Shown piece by piece: positions 34,591 through 46,720 of a stretch of 64,000 nt of DNA. A program made the position numbers and the translations under genes. The DNA is from Epiperipatus broadwayi (Eukaryota; Onychophora; Udeonychophora; Euonychophora; Peripatidae). Where the stretch lies: positions 124,001-188,000 of the forward strand of contig JAQFVV010000451.1 in assembly GCA_028023455.1 (NCBI GenBank). Reading direction: 5' to 3'. The notes under the pieces were generated by a model. That model did not search any database and was not told the origin of the DNA. It saw nothing but the letters and a program-made list of their open reading frames with translations. Positions within the stretch are counted from its first letter, which is position 1; every line of letters starts with the position of its first letter.

Positions 34591-34649
34591 ATCCAAGGCT
34601 GTTCACTGATAAAAGCCATAAGCTAGAAACTAGTCTGGGGATGTTGAAT
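34591..34649 (+). ncRNA. Type I hammerhead ribozyme, family A (mutated core)
   Basis: Plus strand: ATCCAA, GGC, TGTTCA, CTGATAA, AAGCCATAAGCTA, GAAAC, TA, GTC, TGGGGA, TG, TTGAAT. CTGATAA and a G-G mismatch in stem I suggest loss of activity. It lies opposite the copy at 34412. Confidence 0.7.
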
Positions 34650-34790
34650 GAGTAGGCACTAAATAGGGATTTTATGCACAAATCTTCTTGCATCCATTGA
34701 TTATGAAATCTTGCACTTGCACTCTTGTATGGAGAGTTTGGTAATCGTGTAAGTATACAAAATGGTGATCATGAGATGTTTTGATGGTTT

Positions 34791-37700
34791 TAAAGAAACA
34801 ATGTAATTAGAATGCTGGTAGAGAAATAAATTGGATATCACTCAGTAACAGTAAGATATTTTTTATAAACTACATCCAAAAGATCAGAAACTGGAGAATA
34901 TATACTCTAAACTTTTTGTGAGACTTATTCCTTAAGATAATAACTGACACTATCTTATACTTCTTCTCTCTAACAAAATACAATAATGTACCTTAAAGTA
35001 GCAATAATAATCAAGTATTTGGATTTTAGCAAAATAACTAAAACATTATTTTATGGCCTGAATTCAAATCCATGTGTGAATTGATTGGGATGACTTTCCA
35101 TTTCTAACTTCATAGAAATTCTTTCCCCAACCCACAACATTTTATCATCCCAATCAAAATGCAGCCTCATAAAGAGAATCATCATCCTCAAAACTTCCAT
35201 TTATTGCTAATGTAGACCCAATATTGCACAAAGTGTTTACATATGCTACTTGGTATATTTAATGAGGCAATTTGTTTCATAAATGAGGTCTGACTAATTT
35301 TCTGAGACATAATAAACCTCCATATAATCAGAACATCTTATTCAACTTCCAGATTAAAACAAATTCTACATTGTGCTACAATAAATCTATCCTCTATCAA
35401 TTTATAGAGAAAAATATCGTTTCATTTTTCTGAAAGTATGTTTTATGACATTTCTTTAAACAGTTTCCACAACAAAAATAAGACAATCTTTAAACAAAGT
35501 ATATAAAATGAATATTTTCTTTCAATTTTTGCTAAACCACCAATCATAATGACAGATACAATATTCTTAAGCAACTTGCACATGAGAGATAAAAGCTTGG
35601 CCCATTGTTTATGATGCTTGAAGATCACATGATACTGAGAATTAACCATTCGATTATTTATTTTATCTATTTATTTTATATTCGGGATAAAGATTTCTGT
35701 ATTGATATCCATCTTGCATCTAATGCTGGAATACCTCATGACCCCTCAAACAACTATTTGATCAATTAAATGAAAATTCTCACATTGCAATTAACATAAT
35801 AAATCAAATCACAAAAATATACATTTGAGGCATAACTTATTTTCAATGTATTGTTCATGACCAATTGTTATGTCAGTCTTGATTTACTTTTCCCCATGTT
35901 TTATGAAAAGACTAAAATAAACAATATCTATATCAGCAGCCTCATTCCAAAATAACTACCAGTCTAAATACAATTACTATTTTCTGGTTACTCCAAATTA
36001 CTTCACTATAACTTATAAAAATTTCTTTGTTAATCTACAAATCTGCTCTTTTAAATAAAATATTTTTCAAACCAATCAAAAATCCCAAATATAATCAATT
36101 TTTTGGGTTTTCCCTTAGGTCCTCCTCAAAAGTATATACAACTTACAAAATTTCTTATTGTCTACTTCACATTTTAGTTCAAATAAAATTTCACTTAATC
36201 TTATAATTTTATTCAAATTAGATTTATTCTTTGCACAGTACAATCATCTATATATTTCAGAAAGGTCCATATTCAAATAAGTTCAAAAGATATGTATTTG
36301 GCATATGAACAATCTAACGTATAAATCATTTAGTTTTTCAAAATTTATAATGCTATATATATATATATGAGTTTGTCTTTATGTCTTATAAATAATCTTG
36401 ACATCAGAAGTATTGTTTAAAAAAAAAATTAAAGAAAATGGTACAAAGTCATCTAAAATCAACTAAATACCACTGCATCTTTTTCCCAAGAAAAAGCTAG
36501 CAAATAAGAATGCACAAAAACTACAGCATATGGTTATTACATTTACAAAAAAATCATATGATCAAATGCCTAAAAGGTCATATGATAATTTGATTTCTCA
36601 AATGGCAAGATGAAGAGTTGTCTTGATCAAATTTCTTTTTTTCCTCTTAATATGAGAACTAATTCAGAAACATTTAGCCCTTCATTTCAAGACATTGCCG
36701 CTGCACTAATCTACAACCATATATTGTAATAACTTGATCTAATATTGCAATCAAATTTCCACAGCATTCATCCAGATCTCATTAAACATCAGGTACAAAT
36801 TCTCAGTAATTCCATTAAAAAGTATTATAATTGGATCTACAAGTATTTCCTGCACTCACTACTTTGATATGATCCACTTTAGATAAATTTATTGTTATTT
36901 ATTAAAATAGAAATTATTGTATCATTTAAAATCCAGATATACATTTTAATCCCAGTTAGAGATTAATATATTTGCTTTTTCTTAAGGGAATATAAGTGCG
37001 TGACAAGTTTGGTACTTGTAAAACAAATTTCTACAATTTGATATTGATAAATACTAAACAAAATGATGAAAGCATATGATGACTTGTAACCGAGTCCAAG
37101 TGAAGATCAGCCAGAAATGCATCTTGGAGGTAATTATCTTTTTTTAAATGTCTTCTTTCATGTATTTCAGGAATATGTGTTGGAGTGAAGGTTTTAGATA
37201 TATGAAGGGTTGTAACAAATAAAAAATATATGTAACAAATAAATAATGTCATCTGAAAAGTAAACATACCAGAAATTTCATATAAATCATGTGATTAACT
37301 GCTTGAGAGATCATGGACATTTGAAAACCAAAATGATAGATTGAGCATAATATTTTCATTCATTTTATGTAGAATTATTTTTTTATCCAGAAAACATTGG
37401 CTTTTGAGCCCCCTCCCCCACTTCATATTATGATAAACTGTACAAGGCTTTGCACAAAATGCCCCATCAAAGCAATATAAAATAGTAGCCAAGACATTAC
37501 ACTTATTAGAAAACATTGAATAAAACCTTAAAATGTCAGAATTTTTAGCCCTAGCAAATTATAGTATGTATAATAAATATATATATATCTTTTTTAAAGT
37601 ATTCCAAATTTCAGCAATAAGTCTATCCTAGAACATCTTGGAATTTTTTTTTCACATCACAATTAAGATTATGATTTTTCTTTCAAATGTCTCTTTGCAT

Positions 37701-38299
37701 GTATTAACTAATGGACCTTGGTTATTTAACTATTTATTATCTCAAGAGTGAATACCGTGATTAGTTTGTCTTGATTAGATAAATTCATTGCACAGACAAT
37801 AAAGAAAGATGATAACAGTTTGTTATAGCCTTCATTATTGAAAGAGATGTCAAATCAGTGAAAAAAAATTTTAAACTTCTATCCAACACTTAGCCCATGC
37901 TCACCAGTGCCTTTTAGAACAAAAATTAAATTTATAACAATCATAATAAATTTGAAAATAAAAAATACATAATATAAAATATGAACAATCATTAATAGTA
38001 TGCTAATGTAAATAAATAAAGACAATATGATTAGCCAGAGGAATTGTTGATAGCAGTGGAAAGCATTTAACTGGAACAAGTTTCATAGTGAGTGAGTATG
38101 TATTTGGACTTCCAGCTAAATTCAGATGGAGAATGTTTTTGTTGTGTGTGTATATATATATTCAGAATAAATATGAACTCACGCAAGTATGATTAAATAT
38201 TTATTAAACTTATATATAACATATATTTACAATATATTTTACATATAACATCTGCAAGTTATCAGATACATAGGCTTTGTATAATGTCTAATTGCCACG
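34791..38299. other. Long unique stretch with hints of decayed coding sequence on the minus strand
   Basis: Minus-strand frames at 37031-37267 (PTHIPEIHERRHLKKDNYLQ), 36700-36800 (DECCGNLIAILDQVITIYG) and 35080-35200 (LHFDWDDKMLWVGERI) look more protein-like than their surroundings, but none matches a family I know. They could be parts of one old pseudogene or chance. No repeat copies are recognised. Confidence 0.2.
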
Positions 38300-38815
38300 A
38301 AACTATTGAAGAAAGGATATTTGAGGTGCCTAACACTTCCAGCTTGTGTATGGCAGCTTACCTCATGCATATGTACTGTAATGCTTCCATATATACTGTG
38401 ACAACTTGCCTCATGTTAGGTTAATATCTCATGTGTAAGTATAGGAAGAACTTCCAGCTATACTATCACAACTTGCATCATGTCACGTTAATATCAAGCA
38501 GCTTCCAGTTCAACACAAAGTAACTTCGCTGCGATACAATATTGTGAATATCATACTGCCATCCAGCTCTGACAATTATTTGATATTGCTTGACTTTATC
38601 CCCAAATAACTATAGGAGCTGAATGGCAATATAAATGTTGTCCATAATATTGTGTAGCAGTGAGACAAGTTCATATTAAACAGGAAGCTCCTAAATATTA
38701 ACCTGACATGAGACAAGCTGCTACAGTACAGCTGGAAGTGTTACTGTACTTATGCATGAGATAAGCTGTCACACAACAGATGAAAGTATTAGGCACTTGA
38801 AGATGTCCTGCCATA
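38300..38815. repeat. Foldback repeat of about 500 bp
   Basis: TTTGAGGTGCCTAACACTTC (38320-38339) matches the complement of GAAAGTATTAGGCACTTGAA (38782-38801). The match continues inward through the CAGCTTACCTCATGCAT block against ATGCATGAGATAAGCTG to a centre near 38585. The left half also has internal repeats of the phrase CTTCCAGCT-x-ACAACTTGC-x-CATGT. Confidence 0.65.
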
Positions 38816-39194
38816 ATGAGAGCAATTGGATTCACTGAACATCATCTTCTACTGATCCATTTCTGCCATTGGGTACTAGCAATGAATACAGAAACCAATC
38901 AAGATAAGAATGAAACTGGACAAGTTCATCACATGAAGATAAGTTAAGCATAACAGTCATACAGAGATACATTTATAATTACTAATAATATTAAAGATGT
39001 TTAAAAAACTAGTGTCATGTGGAATAGAAATATAAGTATGCAAAGTATAGATCATTGAAATTTTAAATATGGACCACTGTAATGTATAAATATAAGGGAT
39101 GGACAGTGAAAAAACAAGAGAGAGAGCAAGGAATGATACATTTGAAATGGCTAACGAAATGTGCTTATAATTTCTTGAACAACTAAGAGAATTA

Positions 39195-39460
39195 ATGAAA
39201 GAGTTTTGGTGAAGACAGATGTATAAAACAGCTGTTGAAGATAGTAGATCAAAGAAAGCTACACTGTTTTGGGCATATTGTGAACAGACTACTAGAAAAG
39301 AATATCACAGTTAAAATTAGGAATGGATTAAGAGAAATAAGGTAACCAAAATTGGTATGGTAAGAATAATGTATTAATGAAAAAATTAATAATATTAGAG
39401 GTAGACAGAAAAGTGAAAGATTAGTCTGAAAATGGTCTATCCCCATTATCACTCATTATT
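39195..39460 (+). pseudogene. Possible LINE C-terminal tail fragment
   Basis: A broken frame reads LLKIVDQRKLHCFGHIVNRL, close to the RKLxxFGHI-x-R tail block of several non-LTR reverse transcriptases, followed by VKIRNGLREI, GRQKSERLV and YYRSG. Stops are frequent. Identity as a LINE rests on one motif. Confidence 0.4.
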
Positions 39461-39879
39461 ACAGATCAGGCTAAGTAAACAATATGATTTAAGCATGAAG
39501 TATATAAAATTTTTAGTAGTACATTGAAATTAGTGTTAATTTTATTTACAAAAGTACCTATTATTAAAGCACTTCATAAATTTTAACAATTATTTTTTAT
39601 ACAATGAAAATTATATTATGCTAGAAAAGTTCAAAAAATGAATTAGTTATCTTCTTATAATTTAACACTTTGAAGTGGTATTGTGATACAACGGTAATGA
39701 ATTCATTTGTCATGCTTTTAACCTGTAGAATTTTTTTCAAGTAGTCAGAAATAGCCAATCTAGCTACCTATCTAATATCGGTCAGTAAATGGCTATTGAT
39801 CTATTCTTTAACTAAAGACAAAACAAAAATGGAAGTGCATTTAAATTATCACCATTAAGCAAAGCCAGGCATCATTTAA

Positions 39880-39985
39880 CAGAATGGTAGAGTGACAGAC
39901 AGACATTGGTGTTCAAGGCTCATGGCCTAAGTTGTATCATTTCCGATGTTTGAACTTTTTATGAACTTTTGAACTGTAAGCTACA
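39880..39985 (+). mobile_element. tRNA-derived SINE, family S2
   Basis: ACAGAATGGTAGAGTGACAG, GTGTTCAAGGCTCATGGCC, ATCATTTCCGATGTTTGAAC and TTTTTATGAACTTT match other S2 copies in order. Confidence 0.6.
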
Positions 39986-40544
39986 TTTTCTATTAATCAG
40001 TCAATAGCGAACCCGGTGAGTAATAATGATTTCTCTTTTACCGTTTTTCTGAGGGGCTGTTGGAGAGAACTCCGTTTTGCAGTCGCCTAATTAAAGATTG
40101 TTTTACATATTTAACACAAAACAAATTACAGCTTGAAAACCGATATAAATGGCAGTTTTAAATTAAAAATCATTTAGTCTACTTTCATGTCTATAATTAA
40201 TTGTAACATTTTTATGATGTTTTTTTTTATTAATATTATTAACATAATCTAATCATAATGAATTAATATTTATCTGAAACTCTTGAAAACGAAAGTGATT
40301 ATTTCCGCACAGATTTTCCAAAAATATACCAGCTCTGTATTATATTACCGATAATATAATCTCTTCCTATGATCGAAAAATGACATTTTCCGACCGTAAA
40401 AATAACTTTATGATAAATAATATCTAAAGTGTATTGTTGATAAAATGAATATTTATAAGATAATCTGTAATTTAAAAAAAAAAATAGAAAGAAAGCATTT
40501 TGAGGATAAATCGAAAAAAAAAAAAAAAGACATATGACTTTTTT

Positions 40545-40625
40545 ACTCGGGAGTTCATAAAAAGTTCGAGAGCCAGACCTGGAAACGCAGAATTGATCCT
40601 GGGACCTCCGGCGCAGGGTATGGAA
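40545..40625 (-). mobile_element. tRNA-derived SINE, family S2
   Basis: Minus strand: GCGCCGGAGGTCCCAGGATC, TCTGCGTTTCCAGGTCTGG and CTCTCGAACTTTTTATGAAC. It keeps several CG pairs, so it may be one of the younger or less methylated copies. It has no poly-A tail; the T-run side lies at 40515. Confidence 0.5.
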
Positions 40626-43099
40626 AATCAAAAGTTTAAACAAGGCTCCTTGTGTTGCGCATTAGCCTAGTTCAAACATGGATCAAAAGGGAGAATTTTT
40701 TAGCAAGTAAGCCAAGATTTTTTTCAAGGTATTCAATCTTCTAGTCATCCAATATAGATTTGGTATCTAGGATTCTCACCTTAGATGGTAAAAGGAAAAA
40801 AAATTTCACACTAACTGGCCAAAAGATTTTTGTCCTGGCTCTGCAGTAGGCTATTTAAAATTTTTATTTTACATATACAGGGTATTGTTTTCTGACTGAA
40901 GGCAGGTTTATATATCTAGGCAATAGTGGCTAAAATTATGTAAATATATTTGATATTATTCAAGATAGTTTTGATATTATTTAATCTGTTACCTCTTCTT
41001 TAAAGCTACATCACAAACTTTGAGGCAGATTTGCTTCCTATTTGGGCTACTACGATTTTCACTTTTCAAAAATAAGATCTAATAATATAGTTATTAGCAT
41101 ATCCTTCTGTTATGAAGTTCACATTCAGGTAAAAGTGAAACTTATTCAAATAGCTAAAGTTTTAGATTACAAGTCCATAATCAAGTTAATTAGCTAATCC
41201 AATTTATTTATCAGTACAATTGATACCTTCACTGTTATTACCTAACTAGTAATAATAGCACCAGTAATAACACCCTTCTCAAATGGGTTATTTAGTCTAG
41301 TGGGTGATATTTCCCTTCTATTCCAAATGAGTTAATTAATCTATCTTCACAATTCTTCTGTTGAGAAATCTGAAAAGACTTTTGCCCTAAAATGAACTAT
41401 TAAGGACTTTATTTATCTAAAAAGTTTAGGTTATACCTGATGAACAGATACAAAGATAATAAGTAATTTTAATTACATTTTATTAAACAATACTCTGCAG
41501 CTTGGATGTTATTTCCTATGATGATGGAGACTAATGTTATAAGTTTAGTCAGCTTTAATATTTAAGAATTGCTACAATTGGGTTTAGCTAGGTCTAGAGT
41601 TGGAAGTCAGTAATAAAAACCAGAAGGCTCAATTTATTAGGGTGCAACCTAATACTCTATTTCAACTGCTGTGTTGTTTCACAATCTTAATAGAATTTGC
41701 ATTTGGCAACCAATGATGGCATAATAATGATTATTCAGGAGATATATTTCTCCATATATTATGAAAGCAGACTTCTGTATAAAATTAAATTTTGAAGTTA
41801 TGAAAGTTGATCACTCATTATGGATTGTTTGATGACAAATGTGTAATAACAATCAGTGAGTTGGAAAAACACCAACTCATTTGAATAAAATTAACACTTC
41901 CAGCCATATAAGCTCTAAAGCTTCTCATTCTAAACTCGAATATGTTGCCTATTCAATAAAAATAATAGATAATGTATGTTATTATTAGAATAATTCCAGA
42001 TTGGTGAATTTCTGTTCTGAACATGACTTGGTAATATTTGTAATACTCTCAGATAAATCTGTTTGATATACAACTAACCTAACTTTTTATGAAGAAATAG
42101 ATTTACTGATCTAGGTATATATCTGATTGACCTGTTTATGCAGTTGGCTATTGTTTTACATTAGTGTTGTTTCATTGGTCAGTCATATTGTATTCCAAAT
42201 GTGATCTAGAAAGCTGTACAGTTTGGACAACTCATTATTGGGATAAGGTTAAGATGAGTTCACAACAGGCTTCGTTTTTGAAAGTGTTTTATTTTATTGA
42301 TGCTTTGTTTGTAATATAATTAATTTTGTTTTTTTTAAGGCTATTTTTTCTAATTCTGGAACAGTTTATTAGATTCAATCATAGCCACACTAGAGTTTAT
42401 ATCATATTTAGGTAAATGCTGTTTTGCTGTCTCCCAATTAAATATCACCATATATCTTAAAATAAATATTTTATGTCAATGCAATATTGTCATAAACATA
42501 AAAAGCATACAATACTACATATGTATAATAATACATTAAAAAAAACTGTTGCTAATCTTTTTATAGTAAATTCAACCACCGAATTCTTCCAAATCTAATT
42601 TTTGGGAAATATTGTTTTCAATTTAAATATTGCCAATGCACTCAAGTTATTTTAACTCATTGTTCTTTTAAATAATATTTGTTTCAAAAACTTCTCTTTG
42701 CATTAGAAATGCTTATGAGAATTGTCAGCAATATTTGCAAGACTAAATAAATTTAAATAGAAATTTGCTTTTCATTACTTTAAAAGAAAATAAATAAATA
42801 AATACATATTTGTTATCCTAGGTATGATAAGTGTAACATTTCTATGAAACTGAAGTTAATAAAAAAATAAAATATATTATCCTTTTTTTTTCAATTTTTG
42901 CTGCTGTTTGAACCTACTAACTCTAGACTATGTCCGAGTTGCCTGATGCATACTGGTCTTAGATCTGATTACTATATTTTAATATGCTATGATGATCAAT
43001 TTTTATAATAAAATAACACAAGAATAAATGCATATTAAACTAAAGTAGTGAAAATGATAGAAAAAAGTAAGATTATGCAATGAAGAAGAAATTATGAAG
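40626..43099. other. Long intergenic stretch, nothing recognised
   Basis: Unique AT-rich sequence with no supported coding frame or repeat. Confidence 0.45.
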
Positions 43100-43540
43100 C
43101 AGGTTTGTGCTTTTAAATATTTTTGAAGTTGCATAACTGATTATAATAGCGGTAAAAAAATTGAAGTGAAAATTGCAATGGGTAAGCTTACATATAATAA
43201 GAATGGAAGATTACTCTGTGCACCAATGAAACTTAATCTCGGAAAATATGGAGCAGAAACATGGACAATTAGAAAAAGTGAAAAAAAAAATTGTAGACTT
43301 CAGAGATCTAGATTTAAAAAAGTATAAATAAAAGATGTGTATTTAAAGAAATTACAAAAAGAAAGATTTACATTGAATATACATATAAGAGGTTAAGGAA
43401 ATTGAAAAATGTACTAGAAAGGAGTTTAGAAGATATGAAAACAAGGTGGGAGAAGAATAAAATTGATAAATGATTTTAAGGAGAAAAGTAGCTATGGATA
43501 TTTAAAAAATAGAACAGTAGTTGAAAGAAATAAAACCGCA
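43100..43540 (+). pseudogene. LINE reverse transcriptase C-terminal fragment
   Basis: The plus strand reads FKYF, a stop, then SCITDYNSGKKIEVKIAMGK, LTYNKNGRLLCAP, KYGAETWTIRKSEKK and RLQRSRFKK. The order YLGS-type, I-x-x-RI-x-x-A, then YGAETWT is the post-palm region of a non-LTR reverse transcriptase. It differs from the RTE at 7159 (YGSETWTLN), so it is another family. The next 200 bases are a weaker continuation. Confidence 0.6.
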
Positions 43541-44049
43541 TACCAATTATGAAATGTGTGTACATTAACGCAGTATAATAATAAAAATATTACACCATTC
43601 TTCCATCAGTTATGTTATTATGTCTAAAATAGTCTTGTACTCTGGTTAGACAAAATCCTGCCTTGCTTATTGCTGTCATTTATCACAATCAGATTGGTAT
43701 TTGAGGTTGCTTTTTGTCAGATAGTTGATGACAATATAAAAATGATAAAATTCCTTACATCATTATGTACATACATTCTTGCTCTGGTCGGCTGCTGTGC
43801 CCTTGATAGGTTGGTTTTGGGCAGTGCAGATCTGTGCTTGTTACTTGTTAGTTTTTCCCTAGTTGGCTTTCCAATTTTGGGCAGGTAGATTGAATGTGGT
43901 CCCTGCACATTTGGACTGTTAATTGGGAGAAAGAGGTACCTATAATGGTTTTGACATGGCTTGGCTGCAGGTTGAGTTATTATCCATGTACAGATACACA
44001 TTAATCAAAATTATAGTACCTCTTTTATGGATATAATTGTTATCGAGCA

Positions 44050-44165
44050 TATTCACTTTATATAAACCTGGTCAATAATTGTTTTACCTTTTGTAATCCT
44101 CAACGGGTAAGTGTACCCGAAAATTTTTGTAATCTTTTAACTAATAAAGGTTACTTTTGAGAAGA
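44050..44165 (+). promoter_or_regulatory. Candidate LTR-like promoter and polyadenylation segment
   Basis: TTTATATAAA at 44057-44066, a small hairpin CGGGTA/TACCCG at 44104-44119 and AATAAA at 44143-44148 occur in the order and spacing of an LTR R region. The preceding 450 bp (about 43610 onward) is less AT-rich and could be U3. No matching second LTR or target duplication is seen, so this would be a solo LTR at best. Confidence 0.2.
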
Positions 44166-46190
44166 AAAAAAAGTTTAAGTGTTCTAGGATTAATATTTTA
44201 CAAGTCATAATAAAATTAGAAGTGTTGAGGCACTGGAAAGAGAAATTATAATAATTATTCTTATAGATCTTTACAGAAGTTAATGACTAAGCGTTTGCTA
44301 GGTGTGTTGCCTCATATTCAAATAGAAATAAAAACAATTTGGCATTATAGCAGAAGTTCCCCAAACGGATTTTTGTTTATTGTCTTCAAAAATAGGAATG
44401 ATTAAAAAAAGTAGATGCAAACAATACCCATAAAAACTTTAGTTTCTACAAATGTTTCTGACAGTTGGAACTATTGTGTACTAGATACTCAACAATATAT
44501 TTGGATTACCAAATTTTTGTTTACTAATCAATTTGGCAAAAGCCTGTTTTGTATAAAAATAGCTAAGTAGATCATCAACATAACACCTTGATCTCATTGT
44601 AGTAATATTTATTTAAAGCAAAAAAATGCATCATGGCTGATATTGTGAAATATTTTCACTATTATATTGTTCTTGAAGGACATCCAATACCCATTATGCA
44701 TATATTCAAATACATGTACATCGAATATGTTAATTTCCCTGATGAAACACAGCAAATAGTAACTGATCACTGAAGAGCCTTGTTGTGCAAGAGATAAAGC
44801 TTCTATAAACCTTGACCATGACCTATGATTTGAATACAGGCAAAATAAAATTATTTCAAGTAAATCTTTATCAACTATTATTACCTAAAGATAAAAAATA
44901 AATCATAGCTCTAATGATTCACTAATTGTCTGATCTCATACTTTGTTTTTCAAATTTTTATATTGAAGAATCTGGAAAGACTTCTTGCACTGTTAATTCT
45001 CCATTAATAAACCATCGTCTGAATATTTAATTGATTTGAATTCTCATGCCATTCAAGGCATTCATGTGATTAAATGTAGGATCAGTTTGCTTGGCAGACA
45101 AAATATTAAAGAACCAAATTAGCGGAAAGAACACAAGTGACAAAAGAATATTTTTTAACTTATTTTTATCAGCTGGAAATTGGTCCTGGAACCACAAACT
45201 CTCACTGCTAGACAAAAGGTGCAGACTTGCTTATACATTTAGAGTATACATTTTGAATTATTGCCTAAAATAAAATGATCACAATTATATATATATATAT
45301 TGTAACCCAAAGTTGAGCTCATAACTAAGCAGAAGTAAAAGATAATGGGTTGAGATGAGTGCATTTAATGTGGAATGTGTTTGAGATTGGGTGAACCTTT
45401 ATGGACAGTAAACTAAAATGAACATTTGTTTTATCCTCTTACAACAATAATAAATGAAATCATAATACATACAATTATTACAGTAATAAATACCTTAGGA
45501 TACTTTTATAGATTTATCAAAATAGGCTTAACGTGCCCTTATGTGCATAGACTGTACTGCAATGTACAAAGACTTACTCCAAGATAAACAAGTGTTTTTA
45601 ATAAGCAAATGGTAATTAAATCACTTATCTATTGAATGTAAATATATTTTTTCATCATTTATAGTCATTAAATAAATGTATTATCAATAGCACAGTTCAA
45701 CATTGAGCTCAATAGTTCCATCCAATTGATCAAAGTAAATTTTTTCTCAGGTAGAAATCCATCCAGAAATCTCTATTTGACCAAAGGTCTACTGCTACGC
45801 TAAATCATACAGAACATGATAATCACTGATTAATATTTATTTGAGTTATAAAACCTGCTTCCCAGATCTTTTGATATGCAAAGATAATTCAATAAAAGTT
45901 TTATAGACGTACATATTTATTTAATTCCAATTTGAACATAAAACAATTAAATGTATCAAAAAACTGGACCAAATAGGAATCACATTGGCAAAGGAAACAG
46001 ACAAAGCTGTATATTATCTGTTCAGAATATAAAGTGAGAGGATGTAAATTATATAAAGACAAATGTGAATTCAGGATAATTATTAAAATATCGATATCTT
46101 TAGATTTACTGATACTACCACATTTATTGATTAATTAAATGACAAATGTGGATTCGAAATAATTATTGAAATATTAATATCTTTAGATTT
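44166..46190. other. Intergenic stretch, nothing recognised
   Basis: Two opposing short frames near 45027-45273 overlap each other and show no family motif. Confidence 0.4.
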
Positions 46191-46347
46191 AAACCACTAA
46201 ACACCACATGACTACCATTCTTTATGCTTACACAAGCTGTTTTATAAGATGCTAAACTCTCAATACAGTAGCGCCACTAAGTGCAAGCTAGAGTAATCAA
46301 TGGATGCAAGAAGGCTTGTGCATAAAATCCCTATCTAATGTATACTC

Positions 46348-46394
46348 ATCCAATATCCCCAGACCAGTTTCTAGCTTGTGGTTTTCATCAGTGA
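46348..46394 (-). ncRNA. Truncated hammerhead ribozyme, family A
   Basis: Minus strand: TTCA, CTGATGA, AAACCACAAGCTA, GAAAC, TG, GTC, TGGGGA, TA, TTGGAT. The 5' strand of stem I is replaced by unrelated AT-rich sequence, so it should not fold on its own. Confidence 0.65.
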
Positions 46395-46509
46395 ATTGAA
46401 AATATTATTGTTTTCATTTTGGACTCAAAGCTTTATAGTTACTTAATAAAGTAAAGGGGACTGCTGGATGGTTGCATTAGATCCTAAGATCTAGGTGCAG
46501 TGTTCTCAG

Positions 46510-46568
46510 ATCTAAGGCTCCTCATTGATGAAAGCCACAAGCTAGAAACTAGTCTGGAGATATGAATT
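46510..46568 (+). ncRNA. Hammerhead ribozyme, family A (mutated core)
   Basis: Plus strand: ATCTAA, GGC, TCCTCA, TTGATGA, AAGCCACAAGCTA, GAAAC, TA, GTC, TGGAGA, TA, TGAATT. The first core base is T instead of C. Inner stem I pairs with one mismatch. Confidence 0.65.
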
Positions 46569-46720
46569 TTATGCACAAACCTTCTTGCATCTATTGATTA
46601 CTCTTTAGGGATTTTATGAACAAATCTTCTTGCATCCATTGATTACTCTGGCTTGCACTGAGTAGCACTACTGTATGAAGAGTTTAGCCTCAGTGTATCT
46701 TTAGATTTACCAATACTACC

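Larger units (their letters stand above)
34312..34790. repeat. Family A repeats as an inverted pair, both with ribozymes
   Basis: Unit one (34312-34520) starts CCATGCAGTAGTGCCACC and ends CTTAGGATCTAATGC. Unit two (34545-34790) is its inversion, starting TTGCATTAGATCCTA and ending GGTGATCATGAGATG. The spacer is about 25-40 bp. Each unit carries a 59-nt hammerhead in opposite orientation. Confidence 0.8.
46191..46720. repeat. Family A repeats as an inverted pair
   Basis: Unit one starts TTAAACCACTAAACACCACA and runs through ACAGTAGCGCCACTAAGTGC to the ribozyme segment. Unit two (about 46465-46700) starts GGTTGCATTAGATCCTAAG and ends GCACTGAGTAGCACTACTG. Unit two contains an extra local duplication of AGGGATTTTATG-x-ACAAATCTTCTTGCATCC near 46605. 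Confidence 0.8.

Noticed and set aside
43670-44001. Opposing frames of 72 and 94 codons
   Set aside because: They overlap each other, match no family, and lie in a possible LTR U3-like segment.
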